A stretch of 64,000 nucleotides of DNA from Rhabdophis nuchalis. Taxonomy: Eukaryota > Chordata > Lepidosauria > Squamata > Natricidae. The translations under genes and the position numbers were made by a program. The first letter of the stretch is position 1. Each line of letters begins with the position of its first letter. The stretch covers positions 61,847,850 to 61,911,849 of the forward strand of contig CM077645.1 in NCBI GenBank assembly GCA_039707465.1. Direction: 5' to 3'. Positions 25,801-37,231 of this stretch are shown here, in pieces. The notes under the pieces were generated by a model. That model had not been told where the DNA came from. It saw nothing but the letters and a program-made list of their open reading frames with translations, and did not search any database.

Positions 25801-28800
25801 CTGACCCACAAAGGGACAGCAGTGCAATGCAACAAAATTGAAAAATGAGAAATGGGAAATATCAGAAAACTGATCACTGCTGCCATGTGCCACAGGTGCG
25901 CCATAGTTATGCCGACCTGTTAGTTTTCCTCTTAGGGATTATTGGAATAATGAGAAAAATCAACATGCTGACCAAGGCTGTCCTGAGTACTTTAACTGAC
26001 ATTTAAATAATATGCTTAAAATATAATTTATAAATAGTTAATAAATACTTAATTTAGGTTATAGTAAATTAAGTATACAAAGGTGCAGGGAATTATACAT
26101 ATTTAGAATATCAACACATCATAACTAAATGGAAAGGTATTTTGGCATCTACGTGTCACATTTATGTCTGAGAATGACAAATCACAAAAAGCATTAAGTT
26201 CTGTGGAGAGGAAGTGTTCAATTCCCACACTGAATCATTGGGTATGACTGGGCACTACAATAGCTCCCTTTTAGAAATGGTATCTATCTATTAATTTGAG
26301 AGTTTTTATTGAAAGATTCCAGTTCATTTTAAATTATGTACCAATTGTGTGGTTACTAGTCAGAAGACAAACAAATTGGATATTGCTTGTAACAATGAAA
26401 ACAAAAAAACTAATACCATAAGAATGAAGGATAGCCCTTCTTTTTCAATTTTACAAAGGTATGAAGAACTTATCTCCATTTCGATATTGATAAAGCATTC
26501 AGTTGCCATGGGATTTTCAGCAGAGGCCTATTTTGATGTTTTGTCTCTTTATACCACTATGTATTATTAATGTTATATTTTTCAAATATTATGTAAACCA
26601 ATCAAGTGAGCTGTATGATATGGACATATACATAAAGCTAATTTAATAATTAATTTAAATTGAGATGATGTTCATGTCAATTCTTCCTTTCACTTTTCTT
26701 AAGTTTGCTTTTTTTCTGATATTGTTTTCAACATGGTATAACTCTGAGACAAACAAGAAAAAAAACCTTTAGGGCCTTGCACTAAACTAAACCACTGTGC
26801 ATCGCTGTTTCGTCAATGTTATGATTTGGAGAAATGTTAACTTTATAACTAAAAATATCCCTATATCCAGCATTTTCTAATTGTTCCCAAATTAAACGAA
26901 CAAGTCTGAATCTCAAAGCAGTTCAGGGTATATCCCAAGTTCAAAACAACTAAATAGCATGCAGTGATGGAGACAAAAACAAAGGGTTACAAAGGCTACT
27001 ACAGTCTACACTCGGACAAGACACCAAGACACACAATGCCACTCCTACCTGGAACATGGAAATGTTTAGGGACCTGAGCGTAAGTTGGTGTTAGAGGGCG
27101 ACTGTCGGGCCGATAAGGGGCGGGGGAATTCCGACCGCTGGACGGCTCATTGCCTCCAATGAGGAGAATGGAAAAACAAACAAACAAACAAAACAAAGAG
27201 AGCAGTAAAGAAGCAGGCATAAGTCAAAACCCAACCAAAAGTCAATGGCAAGGGGAAACCAGAGAAGGAAAAACAAACAAAAATATATACAGGAGAGTTA
27301 AGTAATGTGGCTAGTATTGTAAGGCACTGCTATTACATATTAAAGGAGTCATTCGCCTTAGGCTGGAATTTGGCAACTTGCATTCATTTATTCATTCATT
27401 CACTCATTCATTCATTCGGTATCAATAGCATGCATAAGGGTATCATGCATTTAAATTACACGGATGAGATGTGAAAAGAAATGGAAAAAGACAATTGGAA
27501 TTATTGGCTTTCAGTATATAAGTAACAGCTTTTGGCAAAATTATTGCTAGGTAAAGTGCAAATCAAGTCGGTTTTTCAGTTAATTCTCATGCAAAAGAAG
27601 CTCCCATACTTAAAATGATCACACATGAAAAATGAGCAAAGAGGCTACAAGTTATTCCAGTTAATGTCTGGTGCAGTTGTTCATTTCTTATTAATTCAAA
27701 CCACATTACTCCTCATTGGAGATACATTTCGTTCAGTTGGAGAATCATCGCCAGATAAGCTTCTGGGGAAGCAAAGCTGGCCCAAACATTTTCTTGCGTG
27801 AGACAGAGGAGTAAAAGCTTTGAATCTTTCTGCTCCCTCTCCATGTCAAGGCAGGATGCATGTGATTAGCACTTAAAGTGGAAATATCTCAAACCTATTT
27901 TACAGAGGGACAGAGATAATGATAAGAGTCAAAGATGCCTCAATTTTACTGGAAATATCTCTATCATCTGCATTTATGTCTATATAGGTGCTATCCATTT
28001 AAGATAGCCAAATCAACTACTTGGGTAGCTTACCACTTTGCGAAATGATAAGGTTAGCTAAAAAAGTATGGCAGAAAGAACAATGAGAAAATGTTTGAGT
28101 AGCAGTTTTTAAAACTATTGGAAAGAAATGCATAACTAGCTTTCCTCTCCTACCAACTGCATGGCTAATTGTAGTGATGCAATTATCCAGTTCCAAAGTA
28201 TAGGTACAAAATGACGAAAAAGTAACATCTTTGATTCTAAGCATGTTTGGATTTCATAACCGGCTACATGAAAGAGATCCTTCTCTTCAGGAAGATTACT
28301 GCAAATCATAAAAAACCCCAACGTTTGGCTTGCAACAGGACTGTGCAGACATTTATTTATTTAAAATATTTAAATAGCTCACCTTGCACCAACCCCGGGC
28401 AGCTCACCACCACCAATTAAAATAACATGTGTGCACTAAAAATATTAAAACCACAAACATCAAAACTTGTCACTATAGTTAAACTTTTACATTCAGCCCA
28501 CTACAAGGTCTTCTTGTTACTCTCATCCTATCCAAGGACTTTGGGTGGGGGGTGGGGGGGAGAGGCAAATTTAGGTGCTTTTAGGAAACCTAAAAGGGTG
28601 GAGGCTTGCCAAACCTCATTGGGAAGGGTGTTTTATAAGATAGATGCCATGAAGAAGATACATTTCCTAGGTCCATAATATGGCAACATTTAAGGGTAGG
28701 AACTAGGAATATGCCCACTTTATCAAAACTTGGGGAGAGGCTATCTTACAACCTGTAAGATAGCCTCTATATTTTTTAGGGTTTTGAAGGAAAGAACCAG

Positions 28801-29255
28801 CATTTGAATTATATCCAGAAGGAAACTGGGAGCCAGTGCAGCTCACATAACAAGGGTATAACCTGCCCCATACATCCTCACGGCCGATCCGCTCCCACAG
28901 AGAGGGACTTCTCCGGGTGCCGTCCACTAGACTCTGTCAGCGGGCGACTCCCAGGGGAAGGGCTCTCTCTGTGGCGGGCCCGGCCCTCTGGAACGACCTC
29001 CCCCCCGATATCAGGATGACCATTGACCTCCGCTCCTTCCGTCTCAAGCTAAAAACACACTTCTTCTGTCTGGCCGGCCTAGGATAGTCTCTCTGTCTTT
29101 GGGTTTTTTTAATGGGGTAGCACATTTTTAGCGAATTTTTAGCACAGGGTTGGTTTAATTGTTTTTTATGAAATGTATGTATTTTTTGACTGTTTTTATT
29201 CTGCCTGTGCACCGCCCCGGGTCCCTGTGGGGAGAGGGTGCAGTTTAAAAATAAA

Positions 29256-29309
<54 letters not shown>

Positions 29310-32300
29310 ACATGGATAAACCTAGCATCACTGCATGTGCCTGCAGCCGTGGCCAGGGGGGCTTTCTATCAGGTTTACCTGATGCGCCAGTTGTGTCCCT
29401 TTCTAGATCGTGACGCCCTACGCACAGTCACTCAAGCCCTCGTCATTTCCCGCTTGGACTACTGTAACGCTCTCTACATGGGGCTCCCCTTGAGGTGCAC
29501 TCGGAGACTCCAGCTAGTGCAGAATGTGGCCGCGCGGGGGATTATGGGAGTTTGTCGATACTCCCATGTAACACCTCTCCTGGGTCAGCTGCACTGGCTG
29601 CCTATGGCTTTCCGGGCGCGCTTCAAGATGCTAGTAACTATCTTCAAAGCGCTCCATGGCTTGGGACCTGGCTATTTGCGGGACCACCTCCTACCACATA
29701 CCTCCCTCCGACCTGTTCGCTCCCACAGAGAGGGCCTCCTCAGGGTGCCGTCTGACGGACAATGCCAGCTGACGACCCCCAGGGGGAGAGCCTTCTCTGT
29801 GGCAGGCCCTGCCCTCTGGAACGACCTGCCCCCCCGACCTTTATACCATCACGGACCTACTCCTCTTCTGTCGGACCTTAAAAACATATCTATTTCAAGC
29901 AGCTGGCCTAGCATAGTTTTAACGACACAGTCCCAATTTTATAATAATTTTATAATATTTCTACTTGCTTTTAACTATAAGTTTTTAGCACAGATCTAGT
30001 ATTTAATCTATTTTTAACTTTTATATTGTCATTGTGTTTTACTACTTTTTATTCCTCTGTGCACTGCCCTGAGTCCCTCTCGGGAGATAGGGCGGTATAT
30101 AAGTGTAAAAAAAAAAACAATAAACATTTTGGACCAGGTGAAAGTTCCAGGTGGTCTTCAAGAGAAGCCACATGTTGAATGTACTGCTGTAATCCAAATG
30201 GGAAGTGATCAAGTCATGAGTGACCATGAGCAAGACCAAAAGGGAAGGCAATTAGTGCACTACATAAATCTGCACAAGTCCCCACACACACCCAGCCATG
30301 GTGGCAACCTGTTCCTCAAGCAGAAACTTGAGGTTTCTGCTTGAGTCTAGGAGGTGAGTATAGGAGGACTCACCTCAGTCCAAGATAGTGCCACCTGATC
30401 CAAAGTCAAAGATGTAATATCACCTGGAAGAATTAAAATCCAGAGCCATACCCTCTTGCCAGGTATAAGTTGAAGCTAGCTTCTTCTAATCCAGACTGTT
30501 ATAGCTTGCAGGTGCTTGGCCAATACTAATAGAGCAGATGATCTCTTTCAGCAATTTCATATAGATATTAAAGAAGAAGAGGCAAAAGACTTGAGCTCTA
30601 GGGCATCCATAATGCAAGGCTGGGAAAGAAGCAACACTGATTGGAAACAGCCGTAGAAGGAGGAGAATCACTGTAACACAATATCTCTCACTCCTACCCG
30701 TGAAATCTAGATGATTGCCATTTTTGATGGTACTGAAATGCATTGAGAAGTCCAGAAATGGCACAATGATTGTACCATCTTATCCTGAGCTTTCCAAAAA
30801 TTGTTGACAAGCATGACCAATGCCATTTCAGTGCCTTGACCTGATTCTAGACTGAAATGAGTTCAGATAATGTGCTTTATCCAGGGCCCTTTGTATGCCA
30901 ACTAGCATCTTAATAACCATCACTAAAAAGGAAAGGTGGAGACTGAATGAAAATTGTCTAGCACCACTGAATTCAAGGATGGCCTCTTGAGAAAGGGGCA
31001 CACCAGCATTCCCTTTAAGGCAGGCAGTACCATCCTCCCTCACAAAGAGGCATTAACCACTGTTTCTACCCACCTGCATGCCACTTCCCAAGAGCCTTAA
31101 TCAACCAGAAGTGGCATGGGTCCAGAACACAGGGGATCAAGATCACAGCACAAGATCCCTGTCTGCTTCCCCAGAACCAACCAGCTATAAAACAAGGTTC
31201 TTATATGTCTTTGAAATGTCACTTTCAAAGGATCTCACTAGCCAGAGTCCAACTCACAGCAAAGATGAACAATTTTGTCTGATAGATGACAAAAATATTT
31301 TTCATAGTAGCCCTGCTGGGGCTTCCCCAGCTCTTCCTTACCCAAGAGGACTTGATCACCTGAAACAGAGCTGCTTGGCAGTCATCTGCAGATCCATTAA
31401 AGATGGAGAGATACATATGTTTTGCTACCTTTATTGATACAAGCAAGTCCTGATGTAGGTGCTCCTCTGTGCTTGGCTTCACTCTGTCTTCCTCCAGCAG
31501 CCTTTGAGACCCCTCTATGTTGCTTTATTTCTTGGAGCTACTCAGTAAACTATGATGTTATTTCATATCCATGTATACAAAGAGTCCAGATAGGTGCAAT
31601 TAAGTCCATGGTCCAGCACTAAAAACAAAACCCTCCAGGATGGTGCAGGCATCATCACGTGTTTCATTACAAGTTTCCTAAGGTTAGAAATCATGAACCC
31701 TGGACTAACTTGATACATTTGGTTTCCTTCAAGATGATATTCTTCTGCAAAAGGTTGAGTTTGATGGGGCGAGGCACTAATATTTCTCATTCTTTAACTA
31801 CATTTAGAAAAACTGCATAATATAAATATTACCCCTTTGATATGTCCCACAACTATGCTAAAATAATTTTGGGTGCAAGTTCACAATGGAAGTGACACAG
31901 TATTGATTCAGGAATAGATTACAATATAAATTACCACTATTATGATGATCTGTCCAGGAAGCAAATGCGTATCTCTTTAATTAGAACAGCACACTGCATA
32001 TTTTGGAATATTGTACTTCAATTTAAAATATGTACAGAAAGATGCAAATGAAGAGATAAATTAACAATAAAAGCAGTAAATGGAAACAGAAAGTCCAAAG
32101 CAGAACTTCTAAAACAAGAGCAAGAGAGTATCATTAAATGCTTGGTAATCAAGTAGTGTCACTATTTCCTGTTCTAATATCATGATCTGCAGGGAAATCA
32201 TTTGGAGGAATCTATTTCTTAGAGAATCTGCTGTTTAGTATCATTGATCCTAAGTTTGATGGACCGATTCAGCAGTAGTGTTCCTCATTTGCAGATATCC

Positions 32301-34921
32301 AGAAAGAACATGGATTCCTACAATACTTCTTGGCTAATAAACAAGTGAAGTCTGTTATTTTTTTTCAGTATTAGCAAAGATCATCTAGTGATCAAATATG
32401 TATCCTAAGTTAGGTTATTAAGTTAGGTTAATAACCTTAAGTTAAGTTATTTCTCCTATCTCTTATATAGTGAGCTAGTTGAAAAGAATTCCTAGAAAGA
32501 AAAACTCCTTATATTTGGGGATATGCTACAGTATTTAAGTATTGTGAAAGCACTGAGTAATTGCAAAATACTAGGTTCATAACCTTTACAATTAACAATG
32601 TGTAGTAGCAAGCTTCCAAGAAGTCCAGGTGGAAGCTGCCAATGAATATGGACTGACAAATGAAAAGAAAATAACAGTCACTGATGGTCACACACATTCT
32701 CACAATTCTTTAATATTTACTTCCCCACTTCCTGAATTTGAAATACCAACCCAAATCACAAATTCAGTCTTCCAGATAGATTTACTTTTTGGACAATGGT
32801 AACTATGAAGTGATCTTGAAGCTTTGCCATGACAAATTTAAAAGAGACAGTAGGAAGGAGAATGTTTTGAAAAGCATGAGATAAACATGGAAATGTAGAA
32901 CTAGAATTTATGCATCAAGTGCATGCAGATATGAGCTGTGCCTCTGTTTTTAAGGGACCTCATGACTGAAACAAAGTGAAAACAAAAGTTGTAATTGTAC
33001 TTTATACTAGCATAAATAGGAAATTGAGATCTATGTATTTGCTTTTGGAAGGTTAAGCATGCATGATTTTGGCTGCATTTGAAACTTGCTTCTCTTTTAT
33101 TAATTAAGCCAATTCTACTGTTTAACCATTCCTGAGTAAGTAATGCTGAATAAAGGAACTAGGTGATATAAGAGCCATTAAGGAGAACTCGGTTTATGTA
33201 CACGAAGCTCGAAGTGGTAGATGGAGCAAGACAACTGGAAAAGAATCAGATAATTCTCAGAATGTAGGCATATAATAAGTTAAAATATTATGTCAGTCTC
33301 AGATGACAAAATGTTGTATCAACTGATCATCACATCACTGTGTGAAAAGCCATGGTTTTGTATTAGAATACATATTTTCCATAAACAAGTTCACAGATTT
33401 CTTTTTGGAACTTGCAAGTAGACCTAAAAAAAACCCACTTTTCTGAAATGCCAGAGAATCACTGACAATTGTTATGGACAAAATGTAAAGCACTTTTCTA
33501 CATTAGAGTTTTAAATTTGCAAAATAAGCATGCTCCATTATATTCAAAAGGCAAGTGCATGGGATGAAAGGACATTTTTAAACATAGCATCCATCCCAAA
33601 TGTTTGAAATAATGTTTTTGGAGACTTGGGAAACTAGGAAACTGTTCTTTTAGACATATGTACATACATATATATCTAGGTAAACCTATATTGGAAGCTG
33701 GTATATACGCAAGATACCCCTAAAATTCATGCATAATTAGTATGTGGTCTGGGACGTTAAGATTAGGAAAATGTGAGTCATGTCAGTGTGTTTGAAAAGA
33801 GAGATGAATTTACTATAAATGTTTCCAAATTAATTTCCCAAAATAATAAATATCTCAGTTTTCAGACAGTCACATTTTCTTAAGAAATCTTTACTCAGGA
33901 CCACTTCATCTATGGAGGACCCTTAGAAAGGGCATACTTTCTCAAAGAAAAGAAGATATGCCAGGTCTAGCATAATTGTTATGACGAAAATCTGAGCATG
34001 CTGGGACCACGGACTGGACAGCCATTTTATGGAGATATGGCTTATTAGCTTCCTAGAATGCTAATAAATCTCCAGTCACTTGGACACTAGCTTGAATGGC
34101 CTGTCTCCTTACCTTTGACATAGGGAATGAAGTGGTGTCGGAAAGGGGAGTAGGGGCGGGAATCATTGTGGGTAGAGATTGGACTATTAGTGCGTAGGAG
34201 GGCTAACCGCTGCACACCGTTAGACAGCAGCTCTGCAGCAGCAAGGATTCGTGAAGCAGGACAAAGCAGAAACAAAGAAAAGAGAAGACCAAATAAGACA
34301 GAAGCAGGAACAAGTGGTTGGAGACTGAGGGAAACACAGGGACAAGCTGTCATAAGTAGGAATCTGAGGACTACACAAAGGAAATGAAAGAGGGTTCTTA
34401 CTGCAGGAAAAATTCATAGAAAGAAATGTGGAAAAATCAGATTTACATTGAATATTCCCTCATTTCAAGTTAAATCCATATTTCCTTATATACAAACACT
34501 AGGGTGGAACATGCAACTCTCATTTTTAACTTATTTTCAAGGAACAATTATCTGGGGAAGAACTGGACCAAACAATAACAAATAAAAGTTTAATTGTTTG
34601 TTATATATTGTGCTTATATATTTTCTACCTTTAGAAGAAAAGTTATAGTTGCTTGGCAAATATGTGGCCATATAAATCAAACAAATAATTCCCACCATAA
34701 TATTTTTTCTCCTAATGAAAACATTTAATATAGTATAAGCACTAGAGAAGAATCATATTAAAAATAGAATGTAATTTTAATCACCATACATTTTCACTTG
34801 GTTTACCAGAAGAAAACTTTCATGAAATAATGAAATTGTAGCATTCAGAGCTTATAAAAGGTGAATATATTTTCCATGTATATATATACCTACACCCGTG
34901 AAAATCTAAGAAAACAAATAC

Positions 34922-34965
<44 letters not shown>

Positions 34966-35158
34966 GTTTTTATGAGCTGATCAATAAATTAAATTAGAGA
35001 GAGACCAGGATAGATCTATTTCGAGCTTATTAGCTCTCATCAGCTGGCCATACCCCTTACTGGGATTCGAACCGGGGCTATGTTGCATGCTAAGCAAGTA
35101 GCCTAGCACTTGAGCCAAGCCAGTTCCCCTTATTGCATCAGCTTATATATATATATAT

Positions 35159-35229
<71 letters not shown>

Positions 35230-37200
35230 TAGATATAGATATAGATATAGATATAGATATAGATATATAGATATATATGGAAAAATAATAAAATCTGAGT
35301 CTGTATAAACTTGATGGTGTCAACTGACTTCCTATGATATCAAAATTTTAAAATCTTTCAAAAAGTATTCACTTTATATTGTTATATTAGTTTTAAAACT
35401 CAAGTAAAATTTCAAATGGGTACTCAGTATTAACATAGTGTATATTAACAAATTGCCAAATTAATATTGATGCAGAATATTTCGGGTGGGAAAATCCTAG
35501 ATGTAATAGAAGAGAATTAATTGAATCAAGGTGGCAGGTGGTAAATGCTAAACAAAATTGACTCTAATAACACTTGGGTAGTCCAGTACTGATCACTAAA
35601 TTAGATAATTGAAAAAAAAACAAATCACAGAAAAAGGCAAAGATAGGCAACTTTCATAACATTACCAAGGTCACCTGAAACTGATTTTGACTCAGGGATT
35701 GTTCTACTTCTGTCTGTACGTCTAGCATTTCAGCAGTGAAAAGAATTCCTGACAAGTTTTAAAAAAACATTTCTTTTCTCTTTTTTAAAGAAATACTGTA
35801 TTGTAACTTCCTTCCCCTAGAGTTTAATAAAGACTTTTAAAAATAAATGGTTTTACATTTTCATTATCAAACAAGCAAAAGTTACATTAAGGAATATTGA
35901 AAAAATCAGAAACTCTGACTTTATTCAAAAATGCCCATAACCTAAAATTCAGAATTATTTGCTGGTGAAAGAAACTAGATAAATGTAATTTTATATGTTT
36001 TCCTCATTAATTATTACCTCAAATAATATAACCCATTTCAGGAAATTGTTTAATTTCTAATTAAGCAAATATACCCTATTCTTCTACAATAAAGATCCAC
36101 TTAACAAAGAGTGAGAAGGAAAAGGAAACACTTTTATAATGAATAAATAGCTTTGAAATTGAAAGAAGTAGATCCCTTTCCTAGTGATTCTAAAAGTTAA
36201 AGAATGATAGTTTCTAAAACTTGGTTCTATGGTTTTATTAGTCTTACCAGGTCTGTGGAAATGCTGAGGCGAACGTGACATGGTGGGAGTGTAGCTATGA
36301 CGACTGTATACAGGGGAACCAATGGAACCCTGACTGGTTGACCGGTGTATCATTCGTTCTCGAATATCCTGATAACCCTGAAGAAAATATTATTTTATGT
36401 ATTATAGCAGATGATCTGATAAAATTCCTTCTACTTATCCCGAAGGTGCTTCTCCAAAAAGCAACTGGATATCGTGACCCGGATGACTGAGAACCTCCAT
36501 AGATGTCCTACTACTTATGCTGTACCTTCTACTCATGTTTAGCAGGTGCAGTATGTAATTCCAAAAAATGCTTCTCCACTTGTATCATACTAGATCATAA
36601 AATACCAAGCTAGATTTTATAAGGAAGCATTTATCTTGAAATCCTTTTGTGATGGAAGTACTGTTAACAGGAAAAATCAGCAAGTAGAATTGGCAGGGGC
36701 TTCATCTCTTTTACAAAAACAATTATCTCACCATCATACCATCAATTTAACAAGATTACAGAATGTTTGATTGGAACTTACTTCTGCAGATGGAGTTGGG
36801 GAGAGTGTTCTTGGTGACTGAAAAACATAGCAGAAAGGAGATTACATGTAAGACATTTTAGTAGAATCTGTTATATGAAATCAATGACAGATAATTTATA
36901 ATTTTATGAGAAAGATTGTTTGATCCAATTCTGACAGTCAGATTTATGGAGTTAAGAAACTGCTTGAGTTTAGGTATCCTAAACCTAATCACAGATTCCT
37001 AAATAACAGTAGTAATTATTTCATTTACTGGAAACTTGATTATCATGAACATTAATAACTACTGTAGTTCTACAGTATAAATAAATGTAACGGGCTTTAA
37101 CTTTCAGTGATTTTGAAATTTTATTAGGAATTTGTCTAATGTGGGTATATCTATAGCCAAAAGGTATTTAAAATAACATCTAAGTCAAAATTTATTCATC

Positions 37201-37231
<31 letters not shown>

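Larger units (their letters stand above)
22217..27048 (-). other. ABLIM1: ABLIM1 intron w9
   Basis: 4832-bp intron between cassette exons w9 and w10. It holds a hAT element (23793-24151) and a CR1 tail split by another hAT (24215-25305). A TGCATG lies at 26958-26963 on the minus strand. Confidence 0.85.
27154..34112 (-). other. ABLIM1: ABLIM1 intron w8
   Basis: 6959-bp intron. An ATTC tetranucleotide tract lies near w9; 28335 to about 31200 is nested L2 LINE sequence. From about 31630 to 34000 I see only unique AT-rich DNA. Confidence 0.85.

Noticed and set aside
29238..29308. Poly-Ile start of a 253-codon open frame
   Set aside because: The Ile run is only the TTA microsatellite read in frame; real coding similarity (L2 ORF2) begins after it.
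35041..35135. tRNA gene
   Set aside because: A and B boxes are present, but stem pairing is not evident and the body and tail show it is a SINE.
35138..35323. Ser/Ile/Tyr repeat open frame
   Set aside because: Translation of the GATA/ATAGAT microsatellite.
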